DNA of 64,000 nucleotides from Sulfurovum sp. TSL6. Its GTDB lineage: Bacteria > Campylobacterota > Campylobacteria > Campylobacterales > Sulfurovaceae. The stretch spans positions 1-64,000 of the forward strand of contig NZ_BPFJ01000003.1 in assembly GCF_019972115.1 (NCBI RefSeq). Direction: 5' to 3'. A model generated the notes under the pieces. It searched no databases. It was not told where the DNA came from and worked only from the letters and a program-made list of their open reading frames with translations. A program made the translations under genes and the position numbers. Within the stretch, counting starts at the first letter, position 1. Each line of letters begins with the position of its first letter. Positions 1-6,595 of this stretch are shown here, piece by piece.

Positions 1-75
1 CTGGAAGTCAAGCCTCCCATCGCCGATAATACTGCAGGCTACGTCTGTGGAAATGTAGGTCGCTGCCACTTTGAG
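1..75 (+). rRNA. rrf: 5S ribosomal RNA, 3' part only
   Basis: The first ~75 bases read as the 3' half of a bacterial 5S rRNA. They contain the CGCCGATAATACTG segment (compare CGCCGATGGTAGTG in E. coli) and end in GGTCGCTGCCA, which would pair with the missing 5' end. The 5' half lies outside the window, so 23S and 16S genes probably lie further left. The 3' boundary is estimated to within a few bases. Confidence 0.85.
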
Positions 76-179
76 TTATAACACACACTTCATTTTTACA
101 ATCAATCAACTCTTATCAATATTCAGTTTTTTATCAAGTTATTATTTTATCTTTTTACATATGATTTACACTCATAGGT

Positions 180-185
180 TATAAT
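180..185 (+). promoter_or_regulatory. -10 box of candidate sRNA A
   Basis: A perfect TATAAT followed by AC lies 9 nt before the 5' arm of the sRNA A closing stem, so transcription would begin near 192. The same TATAATAC is found at the same place before copy B. There is no clear -35 box, only T-rich sequence upstream, which is normal for Campylobacterota sigma-70 promoters. Confidence 0.6.
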
Positions 186-191
186 ACGTGC

Positions 192-285
192 AGAAAAGAT
201 AACCATTAGCTTTTATGAGATCGTGTTTTACTCTTGTCCAATATAAGTAGTCTTCCTTGATATTTCTTGTATCGGTTATCTTTTT
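192..285 (+). ncRNA. candidate small RNA, copy A of a tandem pair
   Basis: This segment of about 94 nt has its own TATAAT box and a perfect 10-bp closing stem (AAAGATAACC at 195-204 with GGTTATCTTT at 274-283). The stem runs into a short T tract, so it could end transcription itself. The interior keeps blocks also present in copy B at 393-484: GAGAT, TGTTTTACTC, TTGTCCAA and CTTCCTTG. It has no convincing reading frame. The C- and U-rich blocks would sit in loops and resemble anti-Shine-Dalgarno seeds. TTTACTC (227-233) and TTGTCCAA (234-241) are complementary to 703-709 and 682-689 in the leader of the porin gene downstream. I recognise no named RNA family. Confidence 0.6.
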
Positions 286-380
286 CTAAAAAGTCTTTCT
301 TTCACCTTCAATTATAATTGTTCTTTCAGAATTAAACCTTTGATTAATGCTCTATTTACTCCTCATTAACTCCCATCGTT

Positions 381-386
381 TATAAT
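381..386 (+). promoter_or_regulatory. -10 box of candidate sRNA B
   Basis: A perfect TATAAT followed by AC, 8 nt before the closing stem of copy B. Position and sequence match the box before copy A, so promoter and transcript appear to have been duplicated together. Predicted start is near 393. Confidence 0.6.
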
Positions 387-392
387 ACAAAC

Positions 393-484
393 ATAAAGGT
401 AACCATCTCCCTTCAAGAGATTTGTTTTACTCCTTGTCCAAAATTTGTAAACTTCCTTGTTTCTCTTGACACGGTTATCTTTTA
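393..484 (+). ncRNA. candidate small RNA, copy B of a tandem pair
   Basis: Second copy of the structured element at 192-285. Its closing stem is AAAGGTAACC (395-404) with GGTTATCTTT (473-482). The one difference from copy A in the 5' arm turns an A-U pair into a G-U pair, so the stem is kept. Interior blocks shared with copy A are GAGAT, TGTTTTACTC, TTGTCCAA and CTTCCTTG. TTTACTCCTT (426-435) and TTGTCCAAAA (434-443) are perfectly complementary to 700-709 (the Shine-Dalgarno) and 680-689 in the porin leader. TTTTACTCCTT is also complementary over 11 nt to the ribosome binding site of the exported protein gene at 13168-15369. Function as a trans- or neighbour-acting sRNA is inferred. Confidence 0.6.
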
Positions 485-486
485 TT

Positions 487-531
487 GAAGAGCCTATCCC
501 TCCCGATATAACTCCCTTTTTTAGGCTCTTC
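487..531 (+). ncRNA. C-rich stem-loop, third element or terminator
   Basis: A perfect 10-bp stem, GAAGAGCCTA (487-496) with TAGGCTCTTC (522-531), encloses a 25-nt loop carrying three CCC runs (TCCC, CTCCC, CTCCC). The stem is followed by a T-rich stretch. It could be the terminator of copy B, a third small RNA, or a separate C-rich loop acting on Shine-Dalgarno sequences. The loop is unusually long for an intrinsic terminator. Confidence 0.45.
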
Positions 532-638
532 GTTTATCTTTTGATCTGTCTTTTTTTTCTTTGATTGCATCTCTTTTTATAACATTTATAACCTTGTATT
601 AATTATATTCAAAATATTTACAAATTTTATTTATTTAA

Positions 639-664
639 GTCTAAAATCAGTCTAATTGGTCTAA
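639..664 (+). repeat. three GTCTAA direct repeats before the porin gene
   Basis: GTCTAA occurs at 639-644, 650-655 and 659-664, spaced 11 and 9 bases, close to one helical turn. The repeats overlap a possible -10 (TAAAAT at 642-647), some 50-70 bases before the porin start. They could be an operator. No regulator can be named from the sequence. Confidence 0.35.
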
Positions 665-710
665 ACTAACCGTTACATGTTTTGGACAAACATAAATTAA
701 AGGAGTAAAC

Positions 711-2276
711 ATGAAAAGAATTATAACAGCGTCACTTGTTGCAGCACTTGCAGTAACTAGTGTTCAGGCAGAATCTTTGTCAGACAGACTAAGTTCAGTA
801 GAAGCAGAGTTAGCTAAGGTCACTAAAAAGCTTAAAAAACAAAATAAGAAGATCAATGAAGTAAAAGCACACGATGCAGGAGATAACATCAAATGGGGTG
901 TTGACTTAAGAACATCTATCGATAACATCAACTATGATATGGCAGATGGTACTGAAAGAGGTAAAAATGACCTTATGGCTACAAGATTGTGGTTAAACAT
1001 GGCTTATGCTCCAGATGCTCACAATGTATTTAAAGGACAACTGGCTTACAATAAAGCATTTGGTGCTGATCTTGGTGCAACTACTGCCCCAGCACTTAAT
1101 CCATTTGGTATGAGAGGTACTGGATTTGATGTTTTTAACTGGTTCTCTAATGAGTCATTGACAAATGATAACCTTAAAGTAAGACAAGCATACTGGTTGT
1201 ATCTAGGTGAGAAAGCATTTGGTTTGGATATGCCTTGGACATTCTCTGTAGGTAGAAGACCATCAACAAATGGATTCCTTGCAAACCTTAGAGATGATGA
1301 TGCAGCACAATCACCACTTGGTCACATTATCAACGTTGAATTCGATGGTTTAAGCTCAAAACTTGATCTTTCAAAAATTACTGGTGTACCAGGTATGTCA
1401 TTTAAACTATGTATGGGACAAGGTTCTACTAATGCAACACCTATGTATGGTAATTTAGCGTATACAGCATATGCGAATGATGATGCTTCTATGGAAGATA
1501 TCAAGCTTGCAGGATTTATCTTTGAACCATATAATGATGGTCAGTACATTGTAAAAACTACAGCATTTAGAGCTTATGACCTTCCTGGATTTAATACAGC
1601 TAATATGTTGGGAGCATTGGGTATGAATCCTCTTATTGCTCCAGAGGATGCTACAATGAACCAAAATGGTGATATTGACGGTGCTGCGATTTCTGTGTTG
1701 GTTGACGGTGTGACAGATGATGGATACTTTTCTGATGTAAAACTATTTGCTTCTTTGGCAGGGACTAAAACAAAAGCAGATGCAGATGGACAAATGTTAG
1801 GTATGGATGCTACTGCAATGGGGCTAGGAATCATCGGAGCTGACTATGGTGAAGATAAAGGAGGTCACTCTTACTGGGTTGGTGCACAGCTTCCTGTAAA
1901 TGTGGGTGATGAGAATTATGGTAAACTTGGTGCAGAGTTTAACCACGGTAGTAAATATTGGAGACCATTTGACTATGCAGAAGATACTATGGTCGGTTCT
2001 AAATTGGCTGCACGTGGTGATGCATGGGAAGTATATTATACTTATCAAATCAATGAAGCGTTAAGTGCTCAATTCAGATATACTCAAATTGATTATGACT
2101 ATACCGGAAGTAATGGATTCTTCGCTTCAGGCGGTACTCCACTTAAAATTGATGATCTTAAAGTTATGGCAACAGGTGCTATGGGACCAGCTGCACAAGG
2201 GTTGGCACAAGCATTCTTACCAAATGTTGTTGAAAAAGCAACAGATGCTAGATTCTACCTCAGATATAGATTCTAA
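711..2276 (+). CDS. outer-membrane porin-like protein (DUF3373 type)
   Basis: A 521-residue exported protein. Residues 1-20 form a signal peptide ending VQA-ES. Residues ~22-50 form a short, lysine-rich coiled coil (SVEAELAKVTKKLKKQNKK). The rest is glycine-, aromatic- and aspartate-rich with alternating polarity, as expected of an outer-membrane beta-barrel, and the last residues (FYLRYRF) end in the terminal phenylalanine typical of barrel proteins. The layout matches the DUF3373 porin-like family common in Campylobacterota; substrate unknown. The start is fixed by AAAGGAG 5 nt upstream. The leader carries sequences complementary to the two candidate sRNAs upstream, and a strong terminator follows, so it is probably a monocistronic, post-transcriptionally regulated gene. 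Confidence 0.8.
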   Translation: MKRIITASLVAALAVTSVQAESLSDRLSSVEAELAKVTKKLKKQNKKINEVKAHDAGDNIKWGVDLRTSIDNINYDMADGTERGKNDLMATRLWLNMAYAPDAHNVFKGQLAYNKAFGADLGATTAPALNPFGMRGTGFDVFNWFSNESLTNDNLKVRQAYWLYLGEKAFGLDMPWTFSVGRRPSTNGFLANLRDDDAAQSPLGHIINVEFDGLSSKLDLSKITGVPGMSFKLCMGQGSTNATPMYGNLAYTAYANDDASMEDIKLAGFIFEPYNDGQYIVKTTAFRAYDLPGFNTANMLGALGMNPLIAPEDATMNQNGDIDGAAISVLVDGVTDDGYFSDVKLFASLAGTKTKADADGQMLGMDATAMGLGIIGADYGEDKGGHSYWVGAQLPVNVGDENYGKLGAEFNHGSKYWRPFDYAEDTMVGSKLAARGDAWEVYYTYQINEALSAQFRYTQIDYDYTGSNGFFASGGTPLKIDDLKVMATGAMGPAAQGLAQAFLPNVVEKATDARFYLRYRF

Positions 2277-2282
2277 GAACAT

Positions 2283-2309
2283 TTAACAAAGGGTTTTTCC
2301 CTTTGTTAA
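2283..2309 (+). terminator. rho-independent terminator of the porin gene
   Basis: A perfect 11-bp stem, TTAACAAAGGG with CCCTTTGTTAA, with a TTTTT loop, begins 6 nt after the stop codon; T-rich sequence follows. Confidence 0.8.
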
Positions 2310-2404
2310 CCTCTCATTTTTAAAAATTCTTACACACTTAATCCACTTTTTTTCTTTATCCTACTACACGTATCATTATTAATTTAAATTAAATGAAGTT
2401 CGGT

Positions 2405-2410
2405 TATAAT
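2405..2410 (+). promoter_or_regulatory. -10 box of the DUF302 gene
   Basis: TATAAT 37 bases before the chosen start codon. Transcription would begin near 2417, so the in-frame ATG at 2412 would fall outside the mRNA; this supports the start at 2448. Confidence 0.55.
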
Positions 2411-2447
2411 AATGGCCACGTACAAAACACACACTAAAAGGAATACT

Positions 2448-3446
2448 ATGAAACACTTCACAAAATTGCTACTTACAATGGTTGTTGCAATGGGACTGGC
2501 AACAGGAATAGTTGCAAATGACACTAAGGCAGCTACACACAATGTAAGCATTTTAACTGCAGATAACAGTGATGGCAAGATCACACCTAAAACGATCTCA
2601 GCGGCATTTGAAAAAGCAGGTTTTTTCATCAATGATAACAGAGATATGACTGCACCATGGGCAAGACAATGTAAAGCGGGTACTAAAAATTTTACAACAG
2701 TTGACTATGATGTTTATAACCTCTTTACGATCTTTAAAAAAGACGTAGTGGTTAGCTTAGCTAAGAAATATGCGAATATCGGACTTTTCTCTCCAATGAG
2801 TATGTCGATCTGGACAAAAAAAGGTTCAAAAACGATTTCTGTTGCTTCGTTAAGTGCTGCAGCTATGGCAGAGATCATGGGTGTTCCTGCGGATGATGCA
2901 GAGTTGATTGCTTACGCTAAACTTGTAAAAGAGACACTTAAGGCAGCGCTTCCTAATGCAAAAGAAGAAAAAGTGACTTACGAGATGAAAGAACCAGAAG
3001 GTCCACTTGTTTCAACTGCTCAAGGGAAAATGGATCCTGATGCAGATTGGGAAGAGGTTAAAGATAAATTCCAAGCTGATTTTGAGCAAGCACTGATCCC
3101 GGCTATGTTTATCAATGCAGGATTTAATGACCTTAACTATGATATGGAAGAGAGCGGATCTCAAGCATTTACTTTTTATGATGTTTACTCTATCTGTTAC
3201 CTAGAAGTGATCTATACTGTGTCTAAAACACACCCTGAAGCAGGAGCATTTGCACCATGTTCAATGTACATGTATCAGAAAAAAGGTACAAATACTATGG
3301 AGATCGGATTCCCTTCAGTTTATAACTGGATAGCATCTTTGGCAATAGAAGACAAAGCATCTCATGATGTTCTTATCATGGCACAGAAAAAAATGGAAGA
3401 TATACTCGAAAAGCTTACTTCAAAAACGCTTGTTGCTGAAGAATAA
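2448..3446 (+). CDS. exported protein with two DUF302 domains
   Basis: 332 residues from the ATG at 2448, which has AAAGGA 6 nt upstream and gives a clean signal peptide (MKHFTKLLLTMVVAMGLATG, cleavage after VVA or nearby). An in-frame ATG 36 bases earlier is rejected because it precedes both the Shine-Dalgarno and the predicted transcription start. Two related halves follow (about residues 25-140 and 185-310). Each has the DUF302 pattern of a phenylalanine-rich strand, then a Y/F-DVY segment (YDVYNLFTIF; YDVYSICYLE), then AxFxPxSMxxxxKKG (LFSPMSMSIWTKKG; AFAPCSMYMYQKKG). DUF302 proteins are small alpha/beta proteins of uncertain role, sometimes near sulfur or metal metabolism genes. Probably periplasmic, with its own promoter. 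Confidence 0.75.
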   Translation: MKHFTKLLLTMVVAMGLATGIVANDTKAATHNVSILTADNSDGKITPKTISAAFEKAGFFINDNRDMTAPWARQCKAGTKNFTTVDYDVYNLFTIFKKDVVVSLAKKYANIGLFSPMSMSIWTKKGSKTISVASLSAAAMAEIMGVPADDAELIAYAKLVKETLKAALPNAKEEKVTYEMKEPEGPLVSTAQGKMDPDADWEEVKDKFQADFEQALIPAMFINAGFNDLNYDMEESGSQAFTFYDVYSICYLEVIYTVSKTHPEAGAFAPCSMYMYQKKGTNTMEIGFPSVYNWIASLAIEDKASHDVLIMAQKKMEDILEKLTSKTLVAEE

Positions 3447-3484
3447 GTCATGTTTCGGCGGGGATCTTTACCCCCCACCTCTAT

Positions 3485-3523
3485 GATGAGATAACACTTT
3501 TACTTTAAAAGCGATATCTCATC
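3485..3523. terminator. possible bidirectional stem-loop between convergent genes
   Basis: GATGAGATA (3485-3493) pairs with TATCTCATC (3515-3523) across a 21-nt loop. It overlaps the 3' end of the MOSC gene and lies just after the DUF302 gene. The long loop and weak T tract make this uncertain. Confidence 0.35.
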
Positions 3524-3937
3524 TTCTTTTTTAATTATACCACCTTCAATTACTTTAGCAAAAATACCTCTATCATCTTTAAGCAGTGTAGGCAGACTTT
3601 CATCTATTTTTGAAAGATGGTCGCACATGGTACAGTTCTGGCTTATCTCCAAAACCACTTCACCGATACGCAGCTGATCTCCTGGCATAAGATGGTAAGG
3701 ATTATAGTCCATTAAGATATTTTCTCCCAAAGAACCAAAAGGCATCTGGATATTGTTTCTGTTGGCTAACTGATAACTTGCTTCTGATGTGAGCAGCACT
3801 GATCTGTTGATATTTGTATCATGATATTTATCTTCTACAATACCCTTTGAGTCCAAATGAAACAGCTCTTTTTCAACTCTCCTAGAGGATCCTTGTACTG
3901 ATATAAAAAGACTTGTTACTTTCCCTACATTTTTCAT
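3500..3937 (-). CDS. MOSC-domain protein
   Basis: A 145-residue soluble protein covering a single MOSC domain (the molybdenum cofactor sulfurase C-terminal type). Supporting features are the early strand VTSLFIS, the GIVEDKYH segment, the LGENIL strand, the GDQLRIGEVVLEIS stretch, and the Cys motif SQNCTMCDHL where free-standing MOSC proteins carry their conserved cysteine. MOSC proteins bind or deliver sulfur to molybdenum enzymes; the exact substrate here is unknown. The window also carries a Mo enzyme (soxC) and moaC, which fits but does not prove a link. It is transcribed convergently with the DUF302 gene. Confidence 0.75.
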   Translation of the reverse strand: MKNVGKVTSLFISVQGSSRRVEKELFHLDSKGIVEDKYHDTNINRSVLLTSEASYQLANRNNIQMPFGSLGENILMDYNPYHLMPGDQLRIGEVVLEISQNCTMCDHLSKIDESLPTLLKDDRGIFAKVIEGGIIKKEDEISLLK

Positions 3938-3975
3938 AAAAGTGTTCCTCTATATTTTTTTAGAATTGTACCATA

Positions 3976-4059
3976 AAGATTTTATAGAGGGAGACTTGAC
4001 TGCTGGTGTCAGAAAACTCAAAGGTCTTTTGTATTATTTTAAATTAAGATTTTATAGAG
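3976..4059 (+). repeat. pair of 14-bp direct repeats before the 4072 operon
   Basis: AAGATTTTATAGAG occurs exactly at 3976-3989 and again at 4046-4059, 70 bases apart. Both lie in the 134-bp gap between the MOSC gene and the 4072 gene. They could be paired regulator sites. The second copy sits just before the ribosome binding site of the 4072 gene. Confidence 0.4.
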
Positions 4060-4071
4060 TCAGGATGTTTA

Positions 4072-4509
4072 GTGAATAAAAGTAATGCAGAAGCAATAGA
4101 ACAATTTTATAAACTGGTTGAAGAAAATATGGATAACGGCATGGTGTACAGAGATGCCATAGAGTTGGCTGCAGTCACTGTAGGAGGACTTATAACCGCT
4201 AAAGTCTCTCAGGCGATGGCGAAGTATCAAGAAGCGATACACCCGCAGTCTCATTTGTCACAAGAAGAAGATACAGATGCCTTGGCCCTGTTAAGTATGG
4301 GAGTACTTTGGGATAATACCTATTTTAATCCGATAGAGCCGGATCCCTCTACTCCTTTGGAAAATACTTTGGCTGAATCCATTTATTTTATTATGAAGTA
4401 TGGCAGAGAGGAAGATGGGTTGAACAAAGCATTAGAAGCCAATGAAAAGACGGTGGGGGATGTAGAGTCACGTGCTGAAGCCATACGAAGAGTATTGGGA
4501 AAAGTATGA
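4072..4509 (+). CDS. unknown cytoplasmic protein coupled to a SoxY-like gene
   Basis: A 145-residue acidic, mostly helical protein with no signal peptide or membrane segment; I recognise no family. The start is GTG with AGGA about 7 nt upstream; the nearby ATG at 4065 runs into a stop after four codons. A middle segment is proline- and acid-rich (NPIEPDPSTPLENT), and the C-terminal third looks helical. The stop overlaps the ATG of the SoxY-like gene in an ATGA arrangement (4506-4509), so the two are very likely translated together. The context suggests a role with that SoxY-like protein, but nothing in the sequence shows what it is. Confidence 0.7.
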   Translation: MNKSNAEAIEQFYKLVEENMDNGMVYRDAIELAAVTVGGLITAKVSQAMAKYQEAIHPQSHLSQEEDTDALALLSMGVLWDNTYFNPIEPDPSTPLENTLAESIYFIMKYGREEDGLNKALEANEKTVGDVESRAEAIRRVLGKV

Positions 4510-4973
4510 ATCGACGCCATTTTTTAGTTTTGGGTTTTTGTATATTCCCCTACACGGCAGAGGTATTCGCTGTAGATTATAGAAAGCGCAAACCTCTAGC
4601 ATGGAAGGCCTCTTCGATCAATGATGCAGCACTGGCACTGTACGGAAGAGAAAAATTTGCAACGATCCAAAAGAGTACAGATATAGAACTTATCGTTCCT
4701 AAGGGCATCGTAAGAGATCCGGAAAACATACCCATTACTATACGTTCATCTATCAAAGCGAAAAGCCTTGCTGTTTTCCAAGATGCCAATCCCAAGAGTT
4801 TAGTCGCAGTCTTTCATTTGAGTGAAGAGAGTATTATCGAGTATGAGCTTAATATGAGGATGGAGTTTAAGGGAACCGTTTTTGCCGTACTTGAAGGCTT
4901 GGATGGCAAACTCTATTATACACGAGAATATATTGAGGTACTCCTATTAAGCTGTATGGGTTCTGGAGAGTAA
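4506..4973 (+). CDS. SoxY-like sulfur carrier with atypical C-terminus
   Basis: 155 residues beginning with a Tat-type signal (NRRHFLVLG). The mature region aligns with the SoxY encoded at 7954: VDYRKRKPLAW matches IDFRATKPDTW, a VAVFQDANP-type stretch (LAVFQDANPKSLV) is shared, and VLEGLDGKLYYT matches VEGRDGKFYVG. SoxY carries sulfur intermediates covalently on a cysteine in a flexible C-terminal GGCGG-type arm. Here the arm reads LLLSCMGSGE: the cysteine is kept but the double glycine before it is lost. It may be a divergent carrier, or a partner that no longer swings between Sox enzymes. It is coupled to the upstream 145-aa gene and separated from soxC by 272 bp holding a promoter. A SoxY paralogue is likely; activity is uncertain. 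Confidence 0.7.
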   Translation: MNRRHFLVLGFCIFPYTAEVFAVDYRKRKPLAWKASSINDAALALYGREKFATIQKSTDIELIVPKGIVRDPENIPITIRSSIKAKSLAVFQDANPKSLVAVFHLSEESIIEYELNMRMEFKGTVFAVLEGLDGKLYYTREYIEVLLLSCMGSGE

Positions 4974-5174
4974 CTTGGTTGTTTTATAGGGTTTAAAATG
5001 ATATTTCATTGGGGGGGAGTCTTTTAGGTCAGTATGGCATACTATATATAATATTTATGATAATTATATGGTTTTTTTATCTTTGTGGTGCATATTCGTT
5101 ACAGATAGAAGATAATTATGGATATTATAGGGACAGATTGATCATTTTAATCCCTAACTTTTATTTTTTTTGAA

Positions 5175-5180
5175 TATAAT
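5175..5180 (+). promoter_or_regulatory. promoter -10 of the soxCDYZ operon
   Basis: TATAAT after a T-rich stretch, with transcription expected near 5187. The leader of about 60 nt has AAGGCATA twice (5183-5190 and 5201-5208), and CTAAGG (5181-5186) could pair with CCTTAG (5212-5217). A strong AAGGAGG precedes the soxC ATG. The repeats lie at the transcription start, where a repressor or leader structure could act. The remaining gap sequence (4974-5170) shows no gene. Confidence 0.6.
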
Positions 5181-5245
5181 CTAAGGCATATGACGAAATT
5201 AAGGCATACATCCTTAGTCATTTTAAAATTAATCAAGGAGGACAA

Positions 5246-6595
5246 ATGAATAAGATAACAAAAGAAGAGTTTGACGTTGTTTCTGAAGTATCAGAGCAGA
5301 CATCAAGAAGAAACTTTTTCAAGAAAACAGCAACTTATTCTATGGGCGCATTGGCTGCAGCTAGTGTTGTCGCACCCGTCACAATAGATGCGAGTGAGCA
5401 TATTAAAGCAAACCCAGAGGATGATCCAAACATCATGGAAGAGAAGCCATGGAGCCTTAAATTCGGTGCTCCAGTAACAGAGAACCTGTACGGTCAGCCA
5501 TCACCATATGAGCATGCAGTTACAAGAAGAACAACACCTATTCTTTCTTCAGGTAACTACAGAGCATCAATTGCGGTTACACCTATTCAGGATCTAAACG
5601 GTATTATCACACCGAATGGTCTTTTCTTTAACAGACATCACGGTGGTACACCAACCATTGACCCTAACCAACATAGACTTATGATTCACGGTCTTGTGGA
5701 AAAGCCGATTGTTTTAACGATGGACCAGTTGAAAAGATATCCAAATGTAAGTAGAGTACACTTTCTTGAGTGTCCAGCAAATGGTGGACCGGAGTGGAGA
5801 GGCCCTCAGTTCAATTCTATCCAATTTGCAAAAGGGTTTATGTCTTGTGCTGAGTGGACTGGTGTTTACATCAAAGATATTCTTAAAGACCTCGGTCTTA
5901 AGCCAGAGGCACAATGGATGCTTGCAGAAGGTATAGATAACTCTCACATGGGTAGAACGATCCCTGTAGATAAAGTACTTGATGATGCAATGATCGTTTG
6001 GGGACAAAATGGTGAAGCATTACGTCCAGAGCAAGGTTACCCGATCAGAATCGTTGTTCCAGGTTGGGAAGCAAACTTATGTGTGAAGTGGCTATGTAGA
6101 CTTGAGTTCGCATCTGAGCCATTCTATGCAAAAGAAGAGACATCTAAATATACGGCATTGAAGCACACAGGTAAAGCGATCCAGCACTTCTATGCAAACG
6201 AAGTTAACTCTGTTATTACTTCACCTTGTCCTGAGAAACCATGGACTGATCTTAAAAAAGGTGATATGGTAGAGATAGAAGGACTTGCATGGTCTGGTAT
6301 GGGTACGATTACAACAGTGGATGTATCATTTGACGGTGGTAAAAACTGGGTAGAAGCATCACTTAAAGGTTTAGTGCTTGAAAAAGCTTGGACTAGATTC
6401 TCTATTATGCATGAATATACAGGTAAGCCAATGCTTCTTAGTTCACGTGCATCAGATGATGCAGGACACATTCAGCCGACAGTGAAAAATGAAAGAGCTG
6501 CTGTGGGAATCGAAGGTGTTTACCATAGAAATGGTATCCATACATGGGAAATAGATGCAAAAGGAGAGGTTACAAATGTACAAATCTTATCGTAA
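5246..6595 (+). CDS. soxC: SoxC, molybdenum subunit of sulfane dehydrogenase
   Basis: 449 residues. SoxC is the molybdopterin subunit of Sox(CD)2, which oxidises the sulfane sulfur held on SoxY in the periplasm. A Tat signal is visible (SRRNFFKK at residues 20-27, hydrophobic stretch to about 48, cleavage near IDA), as expected for a cofactor-loaded export. The sulfite-oxidase fold follows, with HFLECPANG placing the molybdenum-ligand cysteine at residue 176. The C-terminal part matches the Mo-co dimerisation domain (VDVSFDGGKNW, ARASDDAGHIQP-like SRASDDAGHIQP). It heads soxC-soxD-soxY-soxZ, overlapping soxD by 20 nt. The Shine-Dalgarno is AAGGAGG 5 nt before the ATG. Confidence 0.93.
   Translation: MNKITKEEFDVVSEVSEQTSRRNFFKKTATYSMGALAAASVVAPVTIDASEHIKANPEDDPNIMEEKPWSLKFGAPVTENLYGQPSPYEHAVTRRTTPILSSGNYRASIAVTPIQDLNGIITPNGLFFNRHHGGTPTIDPNQHRLMIHGLVEKPIVLTMDQLKRYPNVSRVHFLECPANGGPEWRGPQFNSIQFAKGFMSCAEWTGVYIKDILKDLGLKPEAQWMLAEGIDNSHMGRTIPVDKVLDDAMIVWGQNGEALRPEQGYPIRIVVPGWEANLCVKWLCRLEFASEPFYAKEETSKYTALKHTGKAIQHFYANEVNSVITSPCPEKPWTDLKKGDMVEIEGLAWSGMGTITTVDVSFDGGKNWVEASLKGLVLEKAWTRFSIMHEYTGKPMLLSSRASDDAGHIQPTVKNERAAVGIEGVYHRNGIHTWEIDAKGEVTNVQILS

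Noticed and set aside
3455-3475. GGGG...CCCC near the DUF302 stop as a terminator
   Set aside because: Only four pairs and no T tract; the GATGAGATA stem downstream is a better candidate.
5011-5017. Run of seven G upstream of soxC
   Set aside because: It lies about 160 bp before the predicted -10 box and in no gene, so slippage would not obviously change expression.
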